Source of the DNA: Candidatus Brocadia carolinensis | Lineage (GTDB): Bacteria; Planctomycetota; Brocadiia; Brocadiales; Brocadiaceae | Reading direction: 5' to 3' | Assembly (NCBI GenBank): GCA_002009475.1 | Contig: AYTS01000060.1 | Span: forward strand, 1 to 38,983 | DNA: 38,983 nt | Shown: in pieces, positions 26,412-35,868 of the stretch | Layout: each line of letters begins with the position of its first letter | How positions within the stretch are numbered: the stretch's first letter is position 1 | Position numbers and translations under genes: made by a program | The notes under the pieces: generated by a model | What the model saw: only the letters and a program-made list of their open reading frames with translations | What the model was told of the DNA's origin: nothing | The model's database searches: none

Positions 26412-27557
26412 TTTTCTCCCCTCCCATAAATAGGTCTAATGAAAGATTACGGTATATTCCCTTGACCATGATATGCTCTCAAATTTCTGGTAATAATTCG
26501 CTCTTTGAAAAAAACATCCTCACCTCTATTGATTCGTGTAGTAGATTGAGGCGCTGTCTTTTGCGCCGCATCGTTCGACTGAGACCGCGTCGTGAGCCTG
26601 ATCGAACACTCACGAAGAAGTCCACCTTCAGCGTCTTTCTTATTGGTGGATGCGCTCCACCTTTTGCAAACTCAGTGCAGGCTTCATCCCCTTTCAACTG
26701 CGGCCACAGGTGTAGCATCCGGAACGTAATAAATAAGCTTCTCTGCAAACGTTATTGCGAAGGTCATTCTTTTTACTCAGGCTAAACTTTAGCCCGAAGC
26801 AATCTCTCTATACCTGTCAACCCGGGCAAAGCGAATGGATTCAGTGTGAACTCCACGAAAGTACTCACAATGGCAACTTTCTTGTTGCGGTTACTGTAAA
26901 TTCCGTACACAAAGAAGGAGTCCAGGTTGGGCAGGGCCTGAACGAACCCCAACATCCTCAATTGGAGTATTTATGGTAATGTTCGATTGTACTCTTCAAC
27001 CAAACCTTATGCAACAGATAAATAGCCATTTACAGCCCTCTTTGTCTCCTGGTTCTAAGAGGGGAATTTTTTAAGCCCCCCCAGAGACTGTGTCGCGTTT
27101 ACAAGAGAAAGAGGAGATTTTTTGCTCTTAGACAGGGGAGATGGTAAAGGAAAAAAAAATATAATTAATTGTATTGCAAAAAGATGTCATTTTTTTCCCA
27201 TGCTGGTGTTTTTGCAGATATCATCCTGGATAGGTCAGACATCGCTCACCATTGTGACTGCACAGAAATGCTATGAAAAATAACAAAAAAGGACATGGTG
27301 ACCCACTTTTTTGTGTTTTTCTCCCTGCCACTGTTTTCACCCTGTCGTTTTAACTGTTGAGTATTCTTACCGTTAAAAAACTTCATACCTTTGAAAATAT
27401 GTTTGGAATACCGTTTGTGTTAACTGACCAAACGGCATAGAGAGGAAGCAAGGCACCCGAATCCTTGTTGAATAATTTCATCGTATAAAATCTTTGCGTT
27501 AAGATGCGTCTTGCCTGACGATAGTTTCCATTAACCTTTATGATAGGGAGTCAGTTT
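26412..27557. other. long intergenic region with repeats
   Basis: It holds copy 2 of the dispersed repeat (about 26555-26700), half of the REP-like palindrome with CGAAGCAATC (about 26752-26812), and a 9-bp A/T hairpin near 27290-27325. A 7-bp stem CCGTTTG/CAAACGG (27411-27435) lies in the leader of the next gene. I find no credible gene and no named riboswitch. The ribosome site GGGAG (27546-27550) serves the gene at 27558. Confidence 0.5.
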
Positions 27558-28802
27558 ATGCGTACCAGAAAAGGTGCTCTTGTTATTCTCTTGTTTTACG
27601 GTCTGGCTGTCTTTGTATCTACGGATAGGGTACAAGGAAACGAAACTGGTATATCCGGTTCAGTCGTTTACGACAGAAATGCTATGGAAGTAACCAATGA
27701 GAAACAGACGGTACATGATAATGACAAGCGCAGGGAGGATGACAAGAGAGAAGAGAGGACGGATAAGGGGGACGACAATGATAGCGATGACAAAGGCAAT
27801 GATGGTAATACGGGTAGAAAGAAGCATGACAAAGACAAAGACAAGCGTAAGCACAAGCACAAGCATAAGCACAAAGACAAAGGCGACAAAGACGATAAGG
27901 ACAGTGATGGTGATGGGTATTCCTGTAAGAATGATTGCAATGACAATGATGCGGCCGTGAATCCGGGGGCCACAGAAATCCCTTACAACGGCAAGGACGA
28001 TGACTGTAACACAGCCACGCCGGATGACGATCTGGATGGCGATGGGTATTCGAATGTGAATGATTGTGATGATAACAACCCCTCCGTAAATCCAAACGCT
28101 CAGGAAATATGCGATGACGTGGATAATAACTGCGACGGACAAATTGACGAGGAACTGAGAACTCAATTTTATGAAGATGCTGATGGTGACGGATATGGAA
28201 ACTCACAGATTACCACAAAGGCATGCAGTCAGCCTTCCGGCTATGTTACGAATAATACCGACTGTGACGACACCAATGCCGCGATAAATCCGGGGGTTTC
28301 AGAGATAAAGAAGAACGGTATTGATGACGATTGTAACGCATCGACACCGGACGATGATGCAGCAGCAAACCTCCCACCTGATCCCGGGGAAGAAGGAAAA
28401 AAGACCTTGCTTGGGATAGATACGGATGGAGACGGGGTGCGTGACGACATTCAACGGTACATCAACTTTACCTATCCCGATGACAAGAAACTTCGATTAG
28501 GGCTTACGTACTATGCCAGAGAATTCCAGGGCATGCTCAAAGATGCAAACGATCTTGAGGCAGCTTACGATCATGCCAATAAGATGGCCCGCCATGGTGA
28601 ATGCCTTCATTACCTTAAGGGTGAAGAATCTATAAACATTGAACGTGCACTCGATGCAGAAATACTGAATACCAGAGAGCGCAGCATTGCGTATATCACT
28701 TGCAGTGACAATCTGGGTGGCAGAATAATTTCAGGTGCTCCACAGAAAGAATGGAAGAATAGTTGTTCCTTTGATGTAGACGCTACAGGCGGTGACCAAT
28801 GA
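27558..28802 (+). CDS. secreted metal-binding protein with MopE-type repeats
   Basis: The signal peptide is residues ~7-27. Next comes an extremely charged low-complexity stretch (~45-120) of Asp, Lys and His, including KHKHKHKHKDKGDKDDK. Then come at least three copies of the putative metal-binding (MopE) motif: D-x-D-G-D-G-Y-S with C-N-D or C-D-D, then VNPGATEIPYNGKDDDCN, VNPNAQEICDDVDNNCDGQ and INPGVSEIKKNGIDDDCN. A calcium-loop-like DTDGDGVRDD leads into a unique C-terminal region of ~130 residues with Cys. Such motifs bind Ca or Cu outside the cell. I prefer ATG 27558 over 27540 for its ribosome site. Its stop overlaps the lipase-like start (ATGA). Confidence 0.88.
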   Translation: MRTRKGALVILLFYGLAVFVSTDRVQGNETGISGSVVYDRNAMEVTNEKQTVHDNDKRREDDKREERTDKGDDNDSDDKGNDGNTGRKKHDKDKDKRKHKHKHKHKDKGDKDDKDSDGDGYSCKNDCNDNDAAVNPGATEIPYNGKDDDCNTATPDDDLDGDGYSNVNDCDDNNPSVNPNAQEICDDVDNNCDGQIDEELRTQFYEDADGDGYGNSQITTKACSQPSGYVTNNTDCDDTNAAINPGVSEIKKNGIDDDCNASTPDDDAAANLPPDPGEEGKKTLLGIDTDGDGVRDDIQRYINFTYPDDKKLRLGLTYYAREFQGMLKDANDLEAAYDHANKMARHGECLHYLKGEESINIERALDAEILNTRERSIAYITCSDNLGGRIISGAPQKEWKNSCSFDVDATGGDQ

Positions 28803-29959
28803 AAATTCGATGGATATCTATTTTTGTAATACTTACCGTTGTGTTTCCAGCTACTTCAAGTGTTAGTTTTGGTGAAGGTGAGCAACCATGTCAACCAAAG
28901 GTCGTTGTCTTTTTTGGCAATGGTGTGTGGAATAGTTTTCGATCTGCCGATAGAAACAGGCGTATATTGGAAACCCGTCTGAATACACATATATCAGGAA
29001 CAAATCTAGACGGTACGATAACCTACGGATTAGCACACAACCCTTCCAATGGTTATTTGGAAGACCTCCTGGAGACATTTGAACAAGATTTACAGACAAA
29101 CTACAGTCTGTTCTGGAACTATCTTGCCAACTGGGATATCATGCCAGACTTCCTTCAAAACAAAATAATAGCGATAGCAAAAGAGGTTGATGCTGCTATT
29201 GTAAGAGCCAACCCGTCGGTACAAAAGCATATCATTTTATATGAAGAATACTTAAAGGACAAAATGGTTGTACTTGTCGCTCATTCTCAGGGCAATCTGT
29301 ATGGCAACATTGCATATCTTGGCATAGACCAGCAATATATCGATGGATTCGGCATGGTATCGGTGGCAAATCCGGACAGCTCCGTTGCCGGTAGAGGTCC
29401 CTATACGACGATTCATGAGGATATTATCATCGGCAGCATTCTGTCTGCATTACCACCGAATCTTGACAATTTCTTCGGCCATCTCAATTGGGGCGATATT
29501 TGGGGTGGCCATAATTTTATAAAATCTTATATGGCCCCCGGACGTAATGCAGAAGCAAAAATCCTTAATGACATCGTCACGATGATCAATGACCTTATAA
29601 AATCGAATGAGAGCACAAAAGACATAGAAATCGTGAATACGTATAATATTCTCGGGGTTACCTGCGGCAACCCAGGAAAAACCCTGGTAACCATACCGCA
29701 GGATGCGTATATTACCGAGATCAGCACCTATCACTGGTGCGATGGTGGACAGCCCGCCGGGACCCATGCTTTATACAATACCAGCTCTTTCCTCCTGTAT
29801 GGGCCATTTCCAGGAACGATCGACTATCGCTTCTGGATATCGTATCCCAATACCTTTGTACCCGCAGGAAGCTATGAAGTCATCGATTCCGAACCAAGTA
29901 CCTGGTCACACACAGATAGTGGTGGATTTGTGAAAATCATGGGGATATTGTGTTATTAG
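28799..29959 (+). CDS. secreted alpha/beta-hydrolase, lipase-like
   Basis: 386 residues with a signal peptide (~5-25). The strand-turn-helix VVLVAHSQGNLYGN holds the nucleophile Ser163 in an A-H-S-Q-G elbow. Candidate triad partners are Asp193 in SVANPDSS and His238 in WGGHNFIKSY. The fold resembles extracellular lipases and esterases; the C-terminal ~110 residues after IVNTYNILGV look like a separate beta-rich module with cysteines. Translation is coupled to the metal-binding protein through a four-base ATGA overlap, so both are made and exported together. The natural substrate is unknown. Confidence 0.8.
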   Translation: MKIRWISIFVILTVVFPATSSVSFGEGEQPCQPKVVVFFGNGVWNSFRSADRNRRILETRLNTHISGTNLDGTITYGLAHNPSNGYLEDLLETFEQDLQTNYSLFWNYLANWDIMPDFLQNKIIAIAKEVDAAIVRANPSVQKHIILYEEYLKDKMVVLVAHSQGNLYGNIAYLGIDQQYIDGFGMVSVANPDSSVAGRGPYTTIHEDIIIGSILSALPPNLDNFFGHLNWGDIWGGHNFIKSYMAPGRNAEAKILNDIVTMINDLIKSNESTKDIEIVNTYNILGVTCGNPGKTLVTIPQDAYITEISTYHWCDGGQPAGTHALYNTSSFLLYGPFPGTIDYRFWISYPNTFVPAGSYEVIDSEPSTWSHTDSGGFVKIMGILCY

Positions 29960-30146
29960 CCGTGGCGACCCCGAACCACCGTTGCGATAAACCATCAAGA
30001 GCGCTCAACAATTGACACCCCTGTGAGCAGCCGGGGACATCCGATTGGGCGGCAGAAAGTTTCCAACCTGTTATTATAGATGCGCATTGTGAGTAATGTG
30101 TACAAATGTGGGATGAATGAAAAAAGAGGCTGTTGTCAAGGGACTG

Positions 30147-30215
30147 GGGCAGTTATCAGGGGACAGGCCGATAACTGCCCATGGGTGAATTAGGCTGACG
30201 AAGGCAGCCTAATTC
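30147..30215. terminator. two adjacent hairpins between convergent genes
   Basis: GGGCAGTTATC/GATAACTGCCC (30147-30180) and GAATTAGGCTG/CAGCCTAATTC (30187-30215) are perfect 11-bp stems. They lie between the plus-strand lipase gene and the minus-strand kinase gene and probably end transcription from both sides, though neither has a long T run. The stretch 29960-30146 holds nothing else. Confidence 0.6.
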
Positions 30216-30227
30216 ATTTCCTCTGCA

Positions 30228-31710
30228 TTACAGCGTTACCGGCACATTGTTTGTTGTAATAAGGTTCTTGACTATCTGCGCATTGACCCTTTTGTTTGTT
30301 TCTCCCGGAAGTCGGTTTATCGAAACGGAATGATAATTCCTCAGATAACACTTAAAACAACCAGCCTGTCTCTGGACAAGGATATCCTGACCACTCAAGT
30401 TATTATTCAAGACGCCAAAGGGTGAAACTTGTTCTCTGAGCCTTGCCAAAGAAAGCAAAAGTTTTTGATCGGAAAACAAATCAGGACAATGATTCAAGGG
30501 GATGCAGTTATCCGGCATCTCAGAGATAAGGAATCCTTCGTTCCGTCCATCTGGAAAACGTCTTGCAAAGACACCCACAGGAATGGGCACGTCAATTTTT
30601 AATGCGAACAAGGCATTTGCATTTATCCATAATTTTTTCAGACTGCGATAATCGAACCCCTGTGGACAGTTTTGAGTAAGCCGTAAGATCCGCAGATGAT
30701 TTACCAAAATGTCATCCTGTTCGGCTTCTTCTGTTGTACGCAATGCCTTTTCCAGGATTTCTCTTGAATAATTCCTCCGGTAAAATCCACAAAACTGGGC
30801 GCTTTTGAAGACGCCGAATTTCTTGTTTTTGCGAACGCAAAGTCTTGATGCCTTTTCGGCGTCTTTCTTTTGTATCTGCACCGTCATCGACTCGATGCGC
30901 CTTGCTATGGTCTTACACCGGTCGAAATCGCGGCCAATATACGATTCGAAAAATCTGAGCCGTTCCGTATTGGTAAAACTACCTTTCTCACGGTTCAATT
31001 TAGCCAGATACCAGAAACAGAGTTTTTCCGGAAGACTTTTTGTGTGCACGGAAACCATTTCAAAATCGATTAAGATGATCCTTTTGCTTCCGTTTTCATC
31101 ATATATCAAAAAATTATCCAGTGAAAATGCATCTTGTTGTACACCTGCGGTATGAATATTTTTTGCAAGCCTGCCGAATTCCCTCAAAACATCCCTTCTT
31201 TCTTTCATCGGGGTATTGCTTCTAAAATATTCCCGTATCGACTGACTGTGCTTGATTTTTTCTTATGATTAAATAAGACTCTTTCGTAAACAGATATTTC
31301 CGTTCTCCGCAGGCAACGGGCACTTCTACCGGAATGCCTCTCATCGCTGTCTGATAAGTTGCGTTGAACTCATGAAACCCCCTTGTGTGTTTGAAGCACT
31401 GTTTTATCTTTTGAAACAGATGGGGGTAGTTGTATATCTTGACGAGATACGTCTCGTTTCGGCCTCCATGGGAAATTTCAAATTCACCCATCTTTTTATA
31501 TTGATGTCGTCTGAAACGGGGGATTGCCAGCAGGGTCTCCGTGGTAGCATCCTTCATCTGCTCAAGAAATGGAATGAGAAAAGAGTGCTGGCTATGGATA
31601 AGCCAGTGAACCTGGCCGATCGTCTTCGACAAGTATCCGCTAAACGCAGAAGGGTTCGGTATGGAAAAAGGAGAAACCATAAAACTCAATACTTGCCGAA
31701 AGAAGTGCAT
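30228..31710 (-). pseudogene. WaaP/Kdo-kinase-like tandem kinase, one homopolymer frameshift
   Basis: Predicted LPS-core sugar kinase. The first kinase domain has an N-lobe with YLVKIYNYPHLFQKIK, and a C-lobe with a catalytic-loop-like QQDAFSLDNFLIY and IILIDFEMV as the DFG equivalent. The C-terminal half looks like a second copy of the fold (WINANALFALKIDVPIPVGV, EGFLISEMPDNCIPLN). Its catalytic loop reads LNNNLSGQDILV and its DFG position LRNYHS, so it should be inactive. The break at six coding-strand A (31261-31256) disappears with five A, giving SYLIIRKIKHSQSIREYF and on, about 495 residues. I place the start at ATG 31710 (AGGA upstream). It lies 24 bases after the glycosyltransferase. 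Confidence 0.8.
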
Positions 31711-31734
31711 TGGAAACAATCCTATCTTTTGACC

Positions 31735-32514
31735 TTACCGTTGCCTTTTTTTTACCTCGTGGTTCTGTAGCCGCTCCCAGAGTTTTACCTGTTTTACAAA
31801 AATATAGAAGGCGCTCGCAGTAGCAATAACAAACCCAGGAAGACCATCCAGAAAACCCCGTTTGAGAAAATATCCTCTGATAAATTTATACAGGGGTTGA
31901 AAGAGCAGTTTAATCAGGCTGAAACCCTTACCACGATCAGCCGTAATATCAGCAAAGATTGTGGAATAGGTATCGATCGTTCTCAACTGATGGGCAAAGT
32001 TTTTATAATTGAAGTGATAAAGATCGTGTTTCATATACGCCGTCTTCCCCTGCACAACAACCCGACCATGAGGATTTGTGCCTTGCCACTGTGCGCAGCC
32101 CCGTTTAAAGAGCCTCAGTTGGTAATCAGGATACCACTCTCCATGGCAAATCCATCGACCTAAATAGAAACTGCGTCTTGGGAAAAAGAACCCCAGAACA
32201 TCACCCGGATTATGGATCGCGTCCTGAATTTCTTCCCTAAGTCCGGGTGAAAGTCTTTCATCGGCATCCAGACATAAGATCCAATCGTTCTTTGCCAGGC
32301 CAATGGTGTAGTTCTTCTGGTCAATATTTCCCGGCCATGCGCGTTGATACACCTTGTTAGAATATTCCCGGCAAATATCCACCGTCTTATCAGTGCTTAA
32401 TGAATCCACGACAATAATTTCATCCACCCACTTTACACTCTCAAGGCAATCGCGGATGCGTGATTCTTCGTTAAACGTAATAATACAGGCCGACAGGGAG
32501 AATTCTTGTTTCAT
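31735..32514 (-). CDS. GT2 family glycosyltransferase (LPS core, WaaE/KdtX-like)
   Basis: About 259 residues with a GT-A fold: SACIITFNEESRIRDCLESV at the N-terminus, VDEIIVVDSLSTDKTVDI, the metal-binding CLDADE (DxD-type) and NPHGRVVVQGK. A C-terminal hydrophobic segment (GFLDGLPGFVIATASAFYIF) suggests membrane association. This matches enzymes adding glucose or heptose to the inner core of lipopolysaccharide. The frame is open to 32604; I prefer ATG 32514 because the conserved domain begins right there, but the ribosome site is weak. It is followed by the WaaP-like kinase, which supports a role in LPS core decoration. Confidence 0.88.
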   Translation of the reverse strand: MKQEFSLSACIITFNEESRIRDCLESVKWVDEIIVVDSLSTDKTVDICREYSNKVYQRAWPGNIDQKNYTIGLAKNDWILCLDADERLSPGLREEIQDAIHNPGDVLGFFFPRRSFYLGRWICHGEWYPDYQLRLFKRGCAQWQGTNPHGRVVVQGKTAYMKHDLYHFNYKNFAHQLRTIDTYSTIFADITADRGKGFSLIKLLFQPLYKFIRGYFLKRGFLDGLPGFVIATASAFYIFVKQVKLWERLQNHEVKKRQR

Positions 32515-32693
32515 TCGTGCAGTGCTTTTTCTGGAATGCTTGTGTGGAAAGGCAGGATAAGGTTTTAGGAATCCCATAAAAAGGCAACCAACAATCGCCA
32601 ACAAGGCTCAGCTTCCATCTCCTCAATAAAAAAATATTACGCATTGATTTTTGAATTCAATCAAAAAAATACCCGGACCGGTATCTGCGTGTT

Positions 32694-35195
32694 TTACTCA
32701 AGGGTCTCCTCACGGGCGTCTCCATCGACACCTTTCTCTTCACCCGCATCTCCCGTGTCCTGTCCTTCTTTTGCCTCTTCCGGTACAACACGAGCAACGG
32801 AAACCAGCTTGTCTCCTTCCTCGATAGAAAAGAGTGTGACCCCCTGGGTATTCCTTCCGATGGAGCGAATGGTATTTACTGGAGTACGGATGACCTGCCC
32901 CCGTGCGGTAATCATGATCAGCTCGTCTGTGTCTCTCACATCAATCAGCGCCACAACCCTTCCATTCCTGTCGGTTGTTTTAATATTAATGACTCCTAGT
33001 CCTCCCCGGCGATGAACGGGATACTCGGCAAAATCGGTGCGCTTTCCGAATCCCTTTTCACAAACCGTCAACAGGGTAGCCTGCTCGTCAACGACTACCA
33101 TATCCCTTACCATATCGTTCTCCTTAAGGGTGATTCCTTTCACTCCATGAGTTACGCGCCCCATGGTCCTGACATCCTCTTCAGAGAAACGCATGGCCTT
33201 TCCCTGTTCGGTGCCAAGGATGATATCCTGTTTGCCGTTAGTTAATTTCACTCCGATTAATTTGTCTCCCTCATCCAGGTTAATGGCAATAATACCGCCC
33301 TTTTTCGGGTTACCATAGGCATTGAGCACCGTCTTTTTCACAATCCCAAGCCTGGTTGCCATAACCAGCTGCCGTTCATCAAAATCCCTTACGGGAATGA
33401 GAGAAGTTACGTTTTCATCTTCTTTTAACTCGAGCAGGTTGATAAGCGCTCTTCCTTTGGCCGTTCTGGCCATTTGCGGCACATCGTATACCTTGAGCCA
33501 GTAAACCCTGCCCTGGTCAGTAAAAAACAGGATGTAATCATGGGTTGATGCCACAAAGAGATGCTCTATGAAATCCCCTTCCTTCATATCGGCGCCGGAA
33601 ACACCCTTGCCGCCACGGTGCTGTTTCCGGTAGGCGGTGAGGGGCAACCGTTTAATGTACCCCTCGTGGCTGATAATAACGGCAACACTTTCCTCGGCAA
33701 TGAGGTCTTCTATATTCAAATCAGTAACGGCGCCAACGATCTCGGTGCGTCGTTTGTCGCCGAAGCGGTCCTTCACTTCCTCCACGTCTTTTTTGATAAT
33801 GTCCAGCACCAGCTTCTCATCGGCCAGGATTGCCTGATACCCTTTAATATCGGCGCATAACTTTTTATACTCTTCATCGATCTTTCCCTGTTCAAGTCCC
33901 GTCAACCTCTGGAGTTTCATGTCCAGAATGGCATTCGCCTGAAGTTCCGAGAGGGAAAATTCACTCATGAGTCCCCGTCGTGCCGTTTCAACGGAATCGG
34001 AAGTCTTGATCAACTGAATGATTCTGTCGATATTTTGAAGAGCAATCCTCAATCCTTCCAGAATATGAGCGCGGGCCTGCGCCTTTTCCAGTAAATATTT
34101 CGTTCTGCGTATGATAACAATCTTTCGATGCTCAATGTAGGAAGCCAGCATCTGCTTCAGGTTAAGCGTTTCCGGCCGATTATTGATCAGGGCAATCATG
34201 ATGATGCTGAAACTATCCTGGAGTTTGGTGTGCTTATAGAGTTGGTTTAAAACAACTTCCTCATCCTCCCCTTTCTTCAGATCGATGACCAGACGGCTTC
34301 CATCCCGATCACTTTCATTGCGGATGTCCGAAATACCCTTAATCTGATCTTCTTTTACTAAATCGGCAATTCGCTCCAGAATATTGTCCCGGTTCAGTTG
34401 GTAGGGTATCTCTGTCACGACAATGCTTTTTTTCCCGCTTTTCGACGTTTCGGTATGCGCCCGTGCCCGGACGATAATCGTTCCGCGCCCGGTTCGATAT
34501 CCTTCCTTGATCCCTTCCGTACCGCAGATTAAAGCCCCGGTGGGAAAATCAGGACCCTTGATAATCTTCATTAATTCATCAACGGTAATCTCTGCATTGT
34601 CAATAACTGCTATAATTCCGTCGCATATCTCGTTGACATTATGAGGCGGAATGCTCGTGGCCATTCCAACCGCAATACCCGAGCATCCATTACACAGCAA
34701 ATTGGGAAATTTCGAAGGAAGGACAATCGGCTCAGTCCTCGTATCGTCATAATTGGGCACATAATCAACCGTCTCCCTCTCCAAATCCTCCATAATGATC
34801 ATCGTTGCTTCTGTCATGCGGGCTTCCGTGTACCGCATAGCAGCAGGCGGGTCTCCATCAATAGAACCAAAATTCCCCTGCCCCTCGACTAACGGATACC
34901 GGTAATTAAAATCCTGCGCCATGCGGACGAGGGTAGGATACACCACCTGCTCTCCGTGCGGATGATAGTTACCCGTTGTATCGCCTGCAATCTTGGCGCA
35001 TTTCCTGAATTTAGAACGGGGACCGAGACCGAGATCATTCATGGCCACCAGGATGCGTCTCTGTGATGGTTTTAACCCATCCCTGACATCCGGAAGTGCG
35101 CGGCTCATGATGACACTCATGGCATAACTCAGATACGAGTCCTTCATCTCTTCTTCGATAAATAATTCTTTTATATTTTCTCTTCGTTCAACCAT
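32694..35195 (-). CDS. gyrA: DNA gyrase subunit A
   Basis: 833 residues. It breaks and reseals DNA in the gyrase heterotetramer that supercoils DNA. The catalytic tyrosine is Tyr122 in AAMRYTEAR, in the same numbering as E. coli. The GyrA box QHRGGKG that permits DNA wrapping is present in the C-terminal beta-pinwheel domain, and the protein ends with an acidic tail ([15 protein letters not shown]). In the quinolone region the sequence is [11 protein letters not shown], so positions 83 and 87 are Gln and Pro instead of Ser and Asp. The start overlaps the end of the upstream metallo-beta-lactamase gene by eight bases. gyrB is not nearby. The frame is intact over 2.5 kb. Confidence 0.97.
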   Translation of the reverse strand: MVERRENIKELFIEEEMKDSYLSYAMSVIMSRALPDVRDGLKPSQRRILVAMNDLGLGPRSKFRKCAKIAGDTTGNYHPHGEQVVYPTLVRMAQDFNYRYPLVEGQGNFGSIDGDPPAAMRYTEARMTEATMIIMEDLERETVDYVPNYDDTRTEPIVLPSKFPNLLCNGCSGIAVGMATSIPPHNVNEICDGIIAVIDNAEITVDELMKIIKGPDFPTGALICGTEGIKEGYRTGRGTIIVRARAHTETSKSGKKSIVVTEIPYQLNRDNILERIADLVKEDQIKGISDIRNESDRDGSRLVIDLKKGEDEEVVLNQLYKHTKLQDSFSIIMIALINNRPETLNLKQMLASYIEHRKIVIIRRTKYLLEKAQARAHILEGLRIALQNIDRIIQLIKTSDSVETARRGLMSEFSLSELQANAILDMKLQRLTGLEQGKIDEEYKKLCADIKGYQAILADEKLVLDIIKKDVEEVKDRFGDKRRTEIVGAVTDLNIEDLIAEESVAVIISHEGYIKRLPLTAYRKQHRGGKGVSGADMKEGDFIEHLFVASTHDYILFFTDQGRVYWLKVYDVPQMARTAKGRALINLLELKEDENVTSLIPVRDFDERQLVMATRLGIVKKTVLNAYGNPKKGGIIAINLDEGDKLIGVKLTNGKQDIILGTEQGKAMRFSEEDVRTMGRVTHGVKGITLKENDMVRDMVVVDEQATLLTVCEKGFGKRTDFAEYPVHRRGGLGVINIKTTDRNGRVVALIDVRDTDELIMITARGQVIRTPVNTIRSIGRNTQGVTLFSIEEGDKLVSVARVVPEEAKEGQDTGDAGEEKGVDGDAREETLE

Positions 35196-35868
35196 GGAGA
35201 ATCACCTCAGCAACAAAAGGATTATTTTTCTTCTCTTCTACTAACGTTGTTGATGGGCCGTGACCGGGATACACGATGGTTCTGTCGTCCAGCACAAACA
35301 ACCGTTCCTTAATGGCCTGCATAAGTTTTTTCTGGCTTGAACCAGGAAAATCTGTCCTGCCAACACCTTCTTTGAAAAGGGTGTCCCCTGAAAACAGTAC
35401 GGGTGGCTCTTCGCGATCCGGATTTTTAGAGTACAGGCAGATGCCACCGGGGGTGTGGCCAGGAGTGTGAATTATTTCAAAGACATGCTTTCCGACCGCA
35501 ACCACATCCCCATCCTTCAGCAATCGGTCAGCCATAGGCGATCTCACCGTTGTGCCTCCGTAAAAGGCAGCAAGGATGGAGAGGTTTTTTGCCGGATACG
35601 GCAGCATATCCTGGTCTGCTTCATGAACACAGATTTGCGTGTCAGGAAAGGCTTTTTTGAGCTCAGTATTGGCGCCAATATGGTCGCCATGCCCATGGGT
35701 AATTACGATGCTTTTCAGAAGCAGCCGCTTCTTTTTCAGAAAGGCAATAAGCACTGCCGCGTCTGCGCCGGGATCGACAACCATCGCCTCGGCGGCGATC
35801 TGATCTATAACAATGTAGCAGCATACCTGCAAAGGCCCTACATTTATCTTATGTATCAACATGCTCAC
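35188..35868 (-). CDS. metallo-beta-lactamase fold hydrolase (glyoxalase II-like)
   Basis: About 226 residues with all zinc-binding motifs of the superfamily: THGHGDH, HTPGHTPGG, FSGDTLF and YPGHGPST. The spacing and the GVGRTDFPGSS segment match small YcbL-type glyoxalase II-like hydrolases, which cleave thioesters such as S-lactoylglutathione. The natural thioester here is unknown. The GTG start at 35868 overlaps the stop of the NDK-like gene by four bases (GTGA); an ATG two codons later (35862) is an alternative. It overlaps gyrA by eight bases, so the three genes form one transcription unit. Confidence 0.92.
   Translation of the reverse strand: MSMLIHKINVGPLQVCCYIVIDQIAAEAMVVDPGADAAVLIAFLKKKRLLLKSIVITHGHGDHIGANTELKKAFPDTQICVHEADQDMLPYPAKNLSILAAFYGGTTVRSPMADRLLKDGDVVAVGKHVFEIIHTPGHTPGGICLYSKNPDREEPPVLFSGDTLFKEGVGRTDFPGSSQKKLMQAIKERLFVLDDRTIVYPGHGPSTTLVEEKKNNPFVAEVILHG

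Noticed and set aside
27660..28206. Several long minus-strand frames rich in Ile/Val, Leu/Ser or His
   Set aside because: They are antisense to the Asp/Lys/His-rich repeats of the metal-binding protein; low-complexity coding produces such shadows.
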